DNA of 64,000 nt, from NCBI GenBank assembly GCA_029556545.1, contig JAKQEQ010000029.1, positions 79,084 to 143,083 on the forward strand, given 5' to 3'. Shown here piece after piece: positions 1-8,504 of this stretch. The stretch's first letter is position 1. Each line of letters begins with the position of its first letter. The notes under the pieces are model-generated. The model saw nothing but the letters and a program-made list of their open reading frames with translations. It had not been told where the DNA came from and made no database searches. The DNA comes from Candidatus Hydrogenedentota bacterium. GTDB lineage: Bacteria > Hydrogenedentota > Hydrogenedentia > Hydrogenedentales > JAGMZX01. Position numbers and translations under genes: made by a program.

Positions 1-2020
1 CGTCGCGATTGAAACCGAACGTGAGATTGCGCGTTGTCGGATCCACTTCGAAGGCCACTGCGCGGCTGCTGAGCGGTGGAATATCGCGCAACGCGGGTTC
101 TGTGGCCGCGCTGACGACGACCATGTCCTCGCCCTCGGCGAATGCGGCCTCGACCACGTGGCCTTCCGCGAAGCGGTCCTCCTGGAGCGTGAACGGAAGA
201 CGCGCCGCGTCACTGGGTCGGAGTTGGTTGGCCGCGCCGCCTTCCACGGCCCGCTCCCGCGCGAAGAACCAATACAGGGACGGCAGCGACTGACCGAAGA
301 AGGCGCTCAGTGCGTCGTCCGCCGCGAGGCGCAGTTCATATTGCGCGCCGCTGAAGGTCATGGCGCCCATAAAAGACGCAAGCGCCACGCGAACACGCTC
401 GAGGACTCCGGGACTCACAGGATTCGACGCGAACAGGTGCACGAGCGGGTCCACGTCGAACGCATTGGCCAAGAAGAGGAAGAAGTCTTGTGCCGCCGTC
501 GCATAGCCGGGCGCGCTCGCGGAAAACGCCGAGAAAAGCGGATCGGACAAATTAGCCGTATCGCCCACCTCGAACGAGCGGGCCGTGGCGAAGTCATCGA
601 GGAGTTGGCCCACGTATGCGCCGACGCCGTCGAGAAGCGGTCGCGTGAATGAAACTTCAAGCGGGTTGCCCGCGGCGTCCACGTCGCTCGGGCTTGCCGC
701 CGCGACGACCGGATAGTCATAGCCGTCGAAGGACGCCCGGTACAACGCCTCGGCAAAGGCGCTCTCGAAGCTCAGTTCCTGCGCGCCGTCCGCGTTTTCG
801 TCAACGTCCTCCGCGTTGTGCAGCGAGACGTTGAGCAACTGGCGCGGGTCCAGCGCAAGGGCGCCGTAGGCGTGCAAGGCCGGGGTGAGTCCGGCGTACC
901 GTTCGTAGTCCGTACTGTACGCGCCCATGAGGTTGTAGAAGACCACTTCATACGCGCCGTTCCGCGCAACCAGCATCGGACTCCGCAAGCCGGCGGTCTC
1001 GAAGCGCCCCGTCGTTTCCTCGAGGCGTTCCTCGATGGCGGCGAGCGTGACATCGAGTTGCGCCTGCGAGAAATCGCGGCGGCTGTACGGGGCCGTGTCG
1101 TCGATGTCGCCGATGCGCAACGCGGTCAACTGTTGGAGCATGAGCGGGCTCAGACGCAGCCGCCACTGGCGCTGCCACGTCAGGCTGCTCAGGAGCTTCC
1201 CCTGCGAGAAATCCAGGGTCTTGCTGTAGCTGTCCGCGCGGTATACGACGCCAAAGACGGCCCGGCTCGGCAGACTCGCTACCGGCACGGTGATCCGGCC
1301 CCCGGCCACGTCGCCGAAAAGCGGCAGGGACATGCCGTCCTCCAATTGCATGAGGACGTGAATCTTCTCGCCGGTGCGGTTTGCCTCGGGCACGCCGCTC
1401 GCGATAAACGGCAGCGTAATCGTCGTCGGGGCCAGCGTCTCATCGGGATTCTGCGCCACGAATCCGAGGTCTTCGCCGTCATGCGCAATCCGAATCGCAT
1501 CGGAAAGCACAAGCACCGACTCGGGAGGCTCCACGACCAGGAAGGGCGCCTCGAGGAGTTCGATACCCACGGCGGTCTCCGAAGCGCGCGCATTCGCCGG
1601 AACCGTCACCGTGGCGTCGCCCAACGCGACCGCGCCGCCCTCCGGGCCAATGTACCCGACCGCGCTCACGGGATTAACCGTGATCAGGTTCTCCCGGACA
1701 ACCGTATCGCTGCCATAGGCGGTCTGGACCGAAAGCCGCACCGTGTACACGCCCGCGGCGGTGTATTGGTGCCGCGGGTTGGGCGTGTTCGCCAGGTTCC
1801 CGTCGCCGAAATCCCAGGACCAGGCGAAAATCGTGCCCGAGCCCCGCAGCGACGTGTCCGTGAACTGGACCGTGAGCGGGACCCACCCCCGCGTGGGCGC
1901 CGCCCGGAAATTGGCCTCCGGCTTATCGGGGTCGACGGTAAAGAAGGGACAACCGGTCAGTCCCAATATCGTAATACCGGCCAGAAGCGTCCACAGGATG
2001 CGAGATGAAGCGCGCAACAT
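1..2020 (-). CDS. PKD-domain lipoprotein, C-terminus cut by window edge
   Basis: The minus frame starting at ATG 2020 stays open to the left edge, giving about 673 visible residues. A Shine-Dalgarno AAGGA lies about nine bases before the ATG. The N-terminus is a lipoprotein signal with lipobox LTGC, so Cys24 of the precursor should be lipidated. A PKD domain follows at about residues 35-85 (core WSWDFGDG, end HQYTAAGVYTVRLSV). After it comes a stretch starting IGPEGGAVALGDATVTVPA that resembles ZU5-like surface domains, then about 450 residues I do not recognise, rich in acidic and aromatic residues. PKD domains are usually interaction modules on exported proteins, so this is probably an envelope lipoprotein; its substrate is unknown. 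Plus-strand open frames here are shadows of it. Confidence 0.8.
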   Translation of the reverse strand, partial: MLRASSRILWTLLAGITILGLTGCPFFTVDPDKPEANFRAAPTRGWVPLTVQFTDTSLRGSGTIFAWSWDFGDGNLANTPNPRHQYTAAGVYTVRLSVQTAYGSDTVVRENLITVNPVSAVGYIGPEGGAVALGDATVTVPANARASETAVGIELLEAPFLVVEPPESVLVLSDAIRIAHDGEDLGFVAQNPDETLAPTTITLPFIASGVPEANRTGEKIHVLMQLEDGMSLPLFGDVAGGRITVPVASLPSRAVFGVVYRADSYSKTLDFSQGKLLSSLTWQRQWRLRLSPLMLQQLTALRIGDIDDTAPYSRRDFSQAQLDVTLAAIEERLEETTGRFETAGLRSPMLVARNGAYEVVFYNLMGAYSTDYERYAGLTPALHAYGALALDPRQLLNVSLHNAEDVDENADGAQELSFESAFAEALYRASFDGYDYPVVAAASPSDVDAAGNPLEVSFTRPLLDGVGAYVGQLLDDFATARSFEVGDTANLSDPLFSAFSASAPGYATAAQDFFLFLANAFDVDPLVHLFASNPVSPGVLERVRVALASFMGAMTFSGAQYELRLAADDALSAFFGQSLPSLYWFFARERAVEGGAANQLRPSDAARLPFTLQEDRFAEGHVVEAAFAEGEDMVVVSAATEPALRDIPPLSSRAVAFEVDPTTRNLTFGFNRD

Positions 2021-2211
2021 AGAAGCGGTCCTTCCCTCCGTGCACGGGCACATGGTCACGGCGTTCCGTCACGGTCCGCGAAATCGCGGCGCGCGTAACG
2101 CCATGAGGCATAACCCTAATTTAGGCTCAAGTTTGCGGGATACGGCGGAAAAAGTCAACTGTTGAAAATCCCCGTCTGAGAAAACGCCGCCGCCCAGACC
2201 CTGGTCTCGGC

Positions 2212-5200
2212 TCACGTGTTCCTTCGATACTGGCCGCCGACGGCGAAGAGCGCCTGCGTGATCTGACCGAGCGAGCAATACCGCACGGTGTCCATCAGTT
2301 CGGCAAATATGTTGCCGCCGCCGAGGCAGGTTTGTTGCAGCGTATCGAGCGCTTCGGGCGCGTGCGCGGCGTTGCGCTCGTGGAAGGCGAGCAGGCGCGC
2401 GAGCTGGCGCTGCTTCTCCTCCTCGGTGCCGCGCCGAAGTTCGAGGCGGTTGATGGCCTCCTCGTGGTCCGCGTGCGGGTTCAAGAACGTATTGACGCCG
2501 ACAATCGGATGGACGCCAGTCGATTTCAGGTGCTCATAGTGCAGGCTTTCGTCCTGAATGCGGGCGCGCTGGTGGCCGCGCTCCATCGCGCCGAGCACGC
2601 CGCCGCGCTCGCTGATCCGCTCGAACTCGCACAACACCGCCTCCTCGACGAGGTCGGTGAGTTCGTCAATGATGAACGACCCTTGAAGCGGGTTCTCGTT
2701 GAAGGCGAGACCGTGCTCCTGGTTGATGATGTGCTGGATGGCCATGGCCCGTCGTGCGGATTCCTCGGTGGGCGTCGTAATCGCCTCGTCGTAGGCGTTC
2801 GTGTGCAGCGAATTGCACTGGTCGTAGATGGCCGTGAGCGCCTGGAGCGTCGTGCGGACGTCGTTGAACTGGACCTCCTGGGCGTGGAGCGACCGTCCGC
2901 TGGTCTGGATATGCGCCTTGAGCTTCTGCGCGCGTTCGTCCGCGCCGTACCGGTCGCGCATGGCCACGGCCCAGATGCGCCGCGCGACGCGGTTGATCAC
3001 GGCGTACTCCGGGTCCATGCCGCACGAGAAGAAGAACGCGAGATTCGGCGCGAATTCGTTGATGTCCATGCCGCGCGCGAGGTAGTACTCGACATAGGTG
3101 AACCCGTTCGCGAGCGTGAACGCCAGTTGCGTGATCGGGTTCGCGCCCGCCTCGGCGATGTGGTACCCCGAGATCGAGACTGAATAGAAATTGCGCACGT
3201 CGTTGTTGATGAAGAATTCCTGCACGTCCCCCATCATCTTGAGCGCGAAGTCGATGGCGAATATGCAGGTATTCTGCCCCTGGTCCTCCTTGAGGATGTC
3301 CGCCTGCACCGTACCGCGGACGCGGCGCAACACGTCCGCGCGGAGGCGGCGCATCTCGTCGTCAGACGGCGCGCGACCGTGCGCGCTTACGAACTTGTCG
3401 GCCTGTTGGTCGACAGCCGCGTTCAGGAACATGGCCAGAATGATCGGCGCGGGGCCGTTGATCGTCATCGAGACCGACGTGTTCGGCGCGCACAGGTCGA
3501 ACCCGTCGAAAAGTTCGCGCATGTCGTCGAGGGTGCAAATGGCGACGCCCGACGATCCGATCTTGCCGTAGATATCCGGCCGTTCGTCGGGGTCGAAACC
3601 GTACAGCGTGACCGAATCGAAGGCGGTCGAAAGCCGATTTGCGGGCGCGTCCTTCGACAGGTACTTGAACCGCGCGTTCGTCCGCCGCGCGTCGCCCTCG
3701 CCCGCGAACATGCGCGTCGGGTCCTCATCGCCGCGCTTGAGCGGGAAACAGCCCGCCGTGAACGGGAATGCTCCAGGCACGTTCTCGAACAGCAGCCAGC
3801 GCAGCAGCTCGCCGTCGTTCTCGAATCGCGGCAGCGCCACGCGCGGAATGCGACTGCCCGCGAGGCTCTCCTTGTACAGCAACGCGCGCACCTCGCGCCC
3901 GCGCACCTCGTAAGCGAGTTCCTCTTGCGCGTAGCGCTCGCGCAGGCCGGGAAATTCCTCGATCAGCGCGGCGCAGCGCGCGTCCAACTCGCCGGCGAGC
4001 GCGGCGCGCCTCTCGAACAACGCCTCGCGCAGGGACGCCTTCTCGACGAGGTCCGCGGCCCCCGCAAGTTGCCAGCGGTCGCGCGCGACGCGCGCCTGTT
4101 GTTCGACCCAGGCGCGATATGCGCGCACGGTCCGGGCAATCTCGGCGAGATACCGCACGCGCTCGTGGGGCACAATGACGGCGGTGTCGGTCGAGCACTT
4201 CGAGGCCGGCGGCGGGAGCGTGGACCGCAGTTCAAGACCGCGTTTCCGGTTCAGCGTCTCGAGCAGCGCCTGATAGAACGCCGTGACCCCGTCGTCGTTG
4301 AACCGCGAAGAGATCGCGCCGAAGACGGGCATGTCCTCGATCGGACGCTCGAAAAGATGGTGGTTGCGCTGGTACTGCTTACGCACGTCGCGCAGGGCGT
4401 CGAGTGCGCCGGGGCGATCGAACTTGTTGACGACCACGAGGTCCGCGTAGTCAAGCATGCCGATTTTTTCGAGCTGTGACGCCGCACCGTACTCAGGCGT
4501 CATCACGTAGACCGCCGCATCCACCAACGGCACGATGGCCGCGTCGCTCTGTCCAACCCCGGCCGTCTCCGCGATCACGAGGTCGTACCCCGCCGCGCTG
4601 ACCGCGAAGATCGCCTCGCGCAGCGCCTCGGAAATTTCCCCGGCGCGCGCGCGTGTCGCCAAGGACCGCATGTAGACGCGCGGGTCGCCGGCGCTATTGA
4701 TACGAATGCGGTCGCCGAGCAGCGCGCCGCCGGTGCGCTTGCGCGTCGGGTCCGTCGAGAGGATCGCCACGCGCTTGTCCTGGAAGTCGTGAAGGAAGCG
4801 CGTGACGAGTTCATCGATGAGCGACGACTTGCCCGCGCCGCCTGTTCCGGTGATGCCCACGACCGCCCCACGTGGCATGGGCATCTTGCCCATGGCTTCC
4901 ATCACGGGCGAGACGCCCGTGCCACAAACGGCCTCAAGCACCGTAATGTGGCGGGCCAGTTCGCGCGGGTCACCAAGATTATACGCGCGTGCGGGTTCGA
5001 GCGGTTGGCGGTTCGCCAACGTCCGCGCGATCAGGTCGTCGATCATGCCGCGCAGGCCGAGCAAGCGTCCGTCTTCCGGCGAATAGATTTTCGCGACGCC
5101 TTGGGCCTCGAGTTCCCGGATTTCGCGTGGCACGATAACGCCGCCGCCGCCGCCGAAGACCTTGATGTGCCCCGCGCCGCTCGCGCGCAGCAACTCCAGA

Positions 5201-5472
5201 ATATACGGGAAGAACTCCATGTGCCCGCCTTGGTACGAACTCACCGCGATGGCGTCCGCGTCTTCCTGGATGGCCGCCTGCACAATCTCCCGCGCCGCGC
5301 GGTTGTGCCCGAGGTGGATGACCTCCGCGCCCGCCTCGAGCAGGATGCGGCGCATGATGTTGATCGCCGCGTCATGCCCGTCGAACAGCGACGTCGCCGT
5401 GACGACCCGTACCGGCCGCGAAGGCGCCTCGTCAAGCGTGGTTGCGGGCTGCAATACCGTTTTGAGACTCAT
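2212..5472 (-). CDS. icmF: Fused isobutyryl-CoA mutase IcmF (B12 domain, G-protein chaperone, mutase)
   Basis: The 1086-residue protein has the IcmF order. An N-terminal cobalamin-binding domain (about 25-160; DGHDAAIN with the cobalt-ligand His, then SSYQGGH) is followed by a MeaI-type P-loop GTPase (GITGTGGAGKSS near 206-217) and a C-terminal TIM-barrel mutase. IcmF interconverts isobutyryl-CoA and n-butyryl-CoA with adenosylcobalamin, and the GTPase part loads and protects the cofactor. Two residues that separate IcmF from methylmalonyl-CoA mutase are present: Phe589 (RMFAGEG, where MCM has Tyr) and Gln733 (GQNTCIF, where MCM has Arg). Both are nine positions before the Phe598/Gln742 I recall for the Cupriavidus enzyme. 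A palindromic repeat is inserted in frame at about residues 183-201, between the first two domains. The neighbouring acyl-CoA dehydrogenase suggests a role in branched or short acyl-CoA breakdown. Confidence 0.95.
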   Translation of the reverse strand: MSLKTVLQPATTLDEAPSRPVRVVTATSLFDGHDAAINIMRRILLEAGAEVIHLGHNRAAREIVQAAIQEDADAIAVSSYQGGHMEFFPYILELLRASGAGHIKVFGGGGGVIVPREIRELEAQGVAKIYSPEDGRLLGLRGMIDDLIARTLANRQPLEPARAYNLGDPRELARHITVLEAVCGTGVSPVMEAMGKMPMPRGAVVGITGTGGAGKSSLIDELVTRFLHDFQDKRVAILSTDPTRKRTGGALLGDRIRINSAGDPRVYMRSLATRARAGEISEALREAIFAVSAAGYDLVIAETAGVGQSDAAIVPLVDAAVYVMTPEYGAASQLEKIGMLDYADLVVVNKFDRPGALDALRDVRKQYQRNHHLFERPIEDMPVFGAISSRFNDDGVTAFYQALLETLNRKRGLELRSTLPPPASKCSTDTAVIVPHERVRYLAEIARTVRAYRAWVEQQARVARDRWQLAGAADLVEKASLREALFERRAALAGELDARCAALIEEFPGLRERYAQEELAYEVRGREVRALLYKESLAGSRIPRVALPRFENDGELLRWLLFENVPGAFPFTAGCFPLKRGDEDPTRMFAGEGDARRTNARFKYLSKDAPANRLSTAFDSVTLYGFDPDERPDIYGKIGSSGVAICTLDDMRELFDGFDLCAPNTSVSMTINGPAPIILAMFLNAAVDQQADKFVSAHGRAPSDDEMRRLRADVLRRVRGTVQADILKEDQGQNTCIFAIDFALKMMGDVQEFFINNDVRNFYSVSISGYHIAEAGANPITQLAFTLANGFTYVEYYLARGMDINEFAPNLAFFFSCGMDPEYAVINRVARRIWAVAMRDRYGADERAQKLKAHIQTSGRSLHAQEVQFNDVRTTLQALTAIYDQCNSLHTNAYDEAITTPTEESARRAMAIQHIINQEHGLAFNENPLQGSFIIDELTDLVEEAVLCEFERISERGGVLGAMERGHQRARIQDESLHYEHLKSTGVHPIVGVNTFLNPHADHEEAINRLELRRGTEEEKQRQLARLLAFHERNAAHAPEALDTLQQTCLGGGNIFAELMDTVRYCSLGQITQALFAVGGQYRRNT
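4872..4925. repeat. 54-bp double-palindrome repeat inside icmF (copy A)
   Basis: Terminal inverted repeats GTGGCA and TGCCAC enclose two perfect hairpins, CATGGGC/GCCCATG and CACGGGC/GCCCGTG, a shape that could form a three-way junction. The element is translated in frame within IcmF (GTGVSPVMEAMGKMPMPRG). A closely related 55-bp copy sits in the heparinase-like gene at 46472-46526. Confidence 0.85.
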
Positions 5473-5549
5473 GATTCACGAATTCCCACCAAGGTGTGTA
5501 TGTCGTATCTGATTCGCTCGTTGTCCAGCGCGAGCCCAGCACGTTACCA

Positions 5550-5572
5550 CAGCGGCTTACAAGAGGCCGCTG
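5550..5572. other. Hairpin between the sulfatase-like gene and icmF
   Basis: CAGCGGC (5550-5556) and GCCGCTG (5566-5572) form a perfect 7-bp stem with a 9-nt loop. It lies 3' of the sulfatase-like gene and 5' of icmF, both on the minus strand. There is no T-tract, so it may be a Rho-independent-like end or a leader structure for icmF. I see nothing else in the 205-bp gap. Confidence 0.35.
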
Positions 5573-5677
5573 CAGGCTTGCCATCGGTTTACCGAACGCC
5601 GCTGTCTCCGACGTCATCACGCTAGACCTGACACACAATTCGAGTGTTCGCGTACTACGGTAAGGGCGCGCCACCCG

Positions 5678-7216
5678 TCACAAATAACCAATTGCCTCTA
5701 ACACATCTACGGTTTCTTTACTGATGGATACCCACTCGGGCTCGCCGAATGCTTTTGCCAGAGCGACGTTTTCCGCTTTCTTTTGCTTAAGCAGGGTCTT
5801 CATATGTCGAATCCCTGAGTCGCTGGAACAAGGCCTTTTCGCATCCTCATCCTTGTCATCATGGACGCATGGTGCGCCGAGCGCTTGAAACTCATTGACT
5901 TTCGTGTCCGCCTGAATAACCGTTACATCCCATTCGCGAGGTTTAAGTCTTCGCATGTCCGCCTCAGCCATAACAATTCTATCGCCCGAGACACTCAGTT
6001 GCCCGGTCGGGGAAAATAGCGTTTGTGCCTGAACGTAGTCTGGTATGGACCCGCGCGCCAGCGTCAGAAGCGTCGGGAACACGTCATAGGTCGATACGGG
6101 GTGCGTAACGGTCGTCGGCGCGCTTTGTCCAGGCAAGTGGATTAGAAGCGGCACATGAATCTGATGATAAAAGGGACTGTGCCCATGATAGAATACCCCA
6201 TGATCACTGAACGATTGCCCATGGTCCGACAGGACGATCACTAGGGTTCGGTCCAGAACGCGGGTGCTTTTCAGACGTGCAAGAATGCGCCCAAACCGCT
6301 CATCAACGGATCGTATTTCAGCATCATACAGCTTCTGGACAACGGAAAGCCCCTGCTTGCTAAGCTGCGCTAGTTCCAGCGGATTTCCGTATTTATCCTT
6401 TGACTCCTTATGGGCTTCCAGATACAAGCGTAAGATTGTCTTATCAGGCTGAGGCAATCCGTCTATCAGTTCAAAGACGTCTTCACCAAAGAGATCGCCA
6501 AAGCACTTTCCCGTCGCCGAGTATGGGAAATGTTCCAGGTACGGGAAATGCGGATCATAGACATGAATAAACGTAAAGAATGGCTCCTGTGCCGATTCTG
6601 AAAGCCACCTGTCCACTTCTTCCATTTGCTCTAGTTTTCGTTCCGGACCCGTAGTGATTACCGTGTCAAAACCGCGTTCAAAGGTGGGCGCGTCATTCAC
6701 CACGGGATTGGCGGATATCCACGAAGTGTGGTACCCGCAAGACGAAAGACACTCGGCGAGCGTCTTGAATTGGCTCCGTATTGTCTGAGTACGCGTCGTA
6801 AAATCCGCTTGCTCATCGGAGTCTATTGACACTGTATAGGTATTGGGCTGTAGCCCAGCCAAGTGTACGCTCGGCATCACCCCCGTAAATAGAGACGCTA
6901 CTGATTGCTTGGTAGCCGTTGATTGGCTGTAGGCGTTCCTAAAATAGTAACAGGAAGTCGAGGCGAACGTGTCTATCTCAGGGCAGACCGGCCTTCCATA
7001 TCCACGAACGCCGACGTGGTCTCCTCTCCACGAATCGGGCATAAAGACCAGGATATTGGGGAGGATGTCTTTCTCGTAGTTACAGACCAGGATATTGAAG
7101 CTTGATAGTGACGCCGCCATGCCTGCCGCGAGAAAACGCCTTCTTGTGATTTGGATATCTTCGTCTTTATGCGACACGGACGGCTTCCTCACGGATGCGG
7201 GCGCGTAGCGCAGCAT
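5678..7216 (-). CDS. Tat-exported sulfatase-superfamily hydrolase lacking the formylglycine motif
   Basis: This 512-residue protein has the alkaline phosphatase/sulfatase fold. It shows an N-terminal metal motif (NILVFMPDSWRGDHVG), the SDHGQSFSDHG motif and a HGHSPFYHQIHVPLLIH segment. At the nucleophile position, where sulfatases have C/S-x-P-x-R, it reads TKQSVASLFTG, so a Thr replaces Cys/Ser and the Arg is missing. It should therefore not be formylglycine-dependent and could be a phosphodiesterase or phosphotransferase. A twin-arginine signal (TRRRFLAAG) points to export by Tat. The ATG at 7216 overlaps the upstream gene by 50 bp; a GTG at 7177 with AGGAAG six bases upstream would cut the overlap to 11 bp and is a good alternative. 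It is the last gene of the TetR-MNT operon. Confidence 0.75.
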   Translation of the reverse strand: MLRYAPASVRKPSVSHKDEDIQITRRRFLAAGMAASLSSFNILVCNYEKDILPNILVFMPDSWRGDHVGVRGYGRPVCPEIDTFASTSCYYFRNAYSQSTATKQSVASLFTGVMPSVHLAGLQPNTYTVSIDSDEQADFTTRTQTIRSQFKTLAECLSSCGYHTSWISANPVVNDAPTFERGFDTVITTGPERKLEQMEEVDRWLSESAQEPFFTFIHVYDPHFPYLEHFPYSATGKCFGDLFGEDVFELIDGLPQPDKTILRLYLEAHKESKDKYGNPLELAQLSKQGLSVVQKLYDAEIRSVDERFGRILARLKSTRVLDRTLVIVLSDHGQSFSDHGVFYHGHSPFYHQIHVPLLIHLPGQSAPTTVTHPVSTYDVFPTLLTLARGSIPDYVQAQTLFSPTGQLSVSGDRIVMAEADMRRLKPREWDVTVIQADTKVNEFQALGAPCVHDDKDEDAKRPCSSDSGIRHMKTLLKQKKAENVALAKAFGEPEWVSISKETVDVLEAIGYL

Positions 7217-7460
7217 GCTCAGCGCCCTTCTCGATGAGATCGACTTTCTTCACACCGAGGATTTCCTCGATCCGGTGCTGTACATGAAAAAAATGAAAGA
7301 GACCAACGGGGCGGCTGAATTCCACGAGGAAATCAAGATCGCTTTCCGGTCCCGCCTCGCCTCGCGCGACGGACCCGAATAGTTCAAGAGACTTGACGCC
7401 CATCTCGTCGAGCTCCGTCAGATAGGAGGCCAATTGCCGTTGTACTGATTCTCTGTTCAT
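7167..7460 (-). CDS. MNT-type minimal nucleotidyltransferase
   Basis: This 97-residue protein has the Pol-beta superfamily signature GSVARG followed by ESDLDFLVEF, with the two metal-binding Asp residues intact. Proteins of this size (MNT domain) usually pair with a HEPN protein in toxin-antitoxin modules, where MNT enzymes such as MntA AMPylate the HEPN toxin. No HEPN gene is adjacent here. Its ATG overlaps the stop of the TetR gene by four bases (ATGA), implying translational coupling, and the sulfatase-like gene follows. It could be an orphan antitoxin or a nucleotidyl-transferring partner of its operon neighbours. Confidence 0.85.
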   Translation of the reverse strand: MNRESVQRQLASYLTELDEMGVKSLELFGSVARGEAGPESDLDFLVEFSRPVGLFHFFHVQHRIEEILGVKKVDLIEKGAEHAALRARIREEAVRVA

Positions 7461-8128
7461 AGCGTACCTCGCATTCCCGAGAGGTCATTCGTAAGCTCTC
7501 GCAACAGAAGGGAAGTCTGAACACGAGTATACTCCTCCAAGGGAAACTCCCGCGCCAGGAACCACCGGCGGAACGCCCACATGTGCCCCAGCACAACGAT
7601 GTTGTGGGCCATGAGCCGCAGCGCCTTGTCGTCGCGCAGGCGTAGCGTGCCGTCCTCGAGTCCCCGGCGCAGAATCTCCTCGAAGATTCGTGTAATCCGC
7701 TCTTCGTTGCGCAATACATAGCGACGCAATGTCCCGTTGAGAGCGCTCGTTTCCCGGTAGATGAGCAAGATCGCGTCCTGCATCCGGTCGCATACCCGCA
7801 TGTACTCCGCGATTGCGGCCTCAAGCGTGGCGCGGCCCGTGGCCTCCGCCCCGATCCGTTCCCGAAGCGCACGCTCCATGTCGCCGTGAATCGCCTCGCA
7901 CACGAGGTACAACACGTCTTCTTTCGTTTTCACGTATTCGTACAGCAGCCCGACCGACCAGCCCGCCGCTTCGGCCAACTCGCGCGTCGTGGTCCGGTGG
8001 AACCCCTTGCGGATGAAAAGCCCCACTGCGGCATCGACTAAATCGCGCCGTTTCTTCTCGACAAGGTCGTGATTCTTCACCCGCGCCGGGATGACTTTGC
8101 GGCCATGCGCGGCCTGTGTCGCAGCCAT
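7457..8128 (-). CDS. TetR/AcrR family transcriptional regulator
   Basis: The 223-residue protein has a typical N-terminal TetR helix-turn-helix at about residues 28-75 (AAVGLFIRKGFHRTTTRELAE, then GLLYEYVKTKEDVLY) and a variable helical ligand-binding C-terminus. The ATG at 8128 is preceded by AGGAGAG. A strong promoter and a TGAGCG-CT-CGCTCA dyad lie directly upstream, which fits autorepression. The gene diverges from an acyl-CoA dehydrogenase, and TetR regulators in that position often sense acyl-CoA or fatty acids. That role is inferred from context only. Confidence 0.9.
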   Translation of the reverse strand: MAATQAAHGRKVIPARVKNHDLVEKKRRDLVDAAVGLFIRKGFHRTTTRELAEAAGWSVGLLYEYVKTKEDVLYLVCEAIHGDMERALRERIGAEATGRATLEAAIAEYMRVCDRMQDAILLIYRETSALNGTLRRYVLRNEERITRIFEEILRRGLEDGTLRLRDDKALRLMAHNIVVLGHMWAFRRWFLAREFPLEEYTRVQTSLLLRELTNDLSGMRGTL

Positions 8129-8143
8129 AACATCTCTCCTGAT

Positions 8144-8188
8144 TGAGCGCTCGCTCAGAATTCTAACAAGAGCGCGCCGCTATGTCAA
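8144..8188 (-). promoter_or_regulatory. TetR gene promoter with operator over the start site
   Basis: On the minus strand, a -35 TTGACA (8188-8183) and a -10 TAGAAT (8165-8160) are 17 bp apart, with an extended -10 TG. The 14-bp dyad at 8144-8157 (half-sites TGAGCG/CGCTCA) begins two bases after the -10 and covers the predicted +1 near 8153. This is the expected arrangement for autorepression. Confidence 0.75.
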
Positions 8189-8246
8189 GAGGGGAGCGAA
8201 CGCCTGTACGTGATCCCGCTCACAGGACTTTCGACGTATCCGCCCT

Positions 8247-8309
8247 GTCAGACTCGTCAGACTCGTCCGACTGGTTTGACACTTCTGACCGGTCTGAGCA
8301 GTCCAATGG
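8247..8309. repeat. Degenerate 9-bp tandem repeat (GTCnGACnn)
   Basis: Seven consecutive 9-mers are recognisable, beginning GTCAGACTC, GTCAGACTC, GTCCGACTG and decaying toward the right. A plus-strand frame through it reads as low-complexity Ser/Asp and is not convincing as a gene. A related 9-bp array occurs at 50423-50467. Confidence 0.7.
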
Positions 8310-8383
8310 ATCAGGCATGGACGATTCTGAATTGTGGACCGGGTTGGCGTGGTCGCGTACTGCGGCGCAAGTGAAAATAGTAC

Positions 8384-8461
8384 TTGACCGAAGGGTGTCA
8401 TTCGTGGTCTAATACCTACCGGTCGTTAGGTTCCGAGTGAAGTTACCTACCGTTCGTTAAA
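8384..8461 (+). promoter_or_regulatory. Acyl-CoA dehydrogenase promoter with two operator-like dyads
   Basis: A -35 TTGACC (8384-8389) and a -10 TCTAAT (8408-8413) are separated by 18 bp. The dyad CCTACCGGTCGTTAGG (8415-8430, pattern CCTAnCG-nn-CGnTAGG) covers the predicted +1. A second, less symmetric copy lies at 8446-8461; the repeated TACCTACCG starts at 8413 and 8444, exactly 31 bp or about three helical turns apart. The sequence differs from the TetR gene's own dyad, so the binding protein may be another regulator. Confidence 0.7.
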
Positions 8462-8504
8462 CAACAGGGCGCAAGCGCGCGAACGAAAAGGAAGGGCAAT
8501 CGCT

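Noticed and set aside
818-2008. 396-residue plus-strand frame
   Set aside because: It is antisense to the lipoprotein, whose frame has a lipobox, a PKD domain and a ribosome-binding site.
8182-8412. 76-residue plus-strand frame rich in Ser and Asp
   Set aside because: It runs through the degenerate 9-bp repeat and into the acd promoter.
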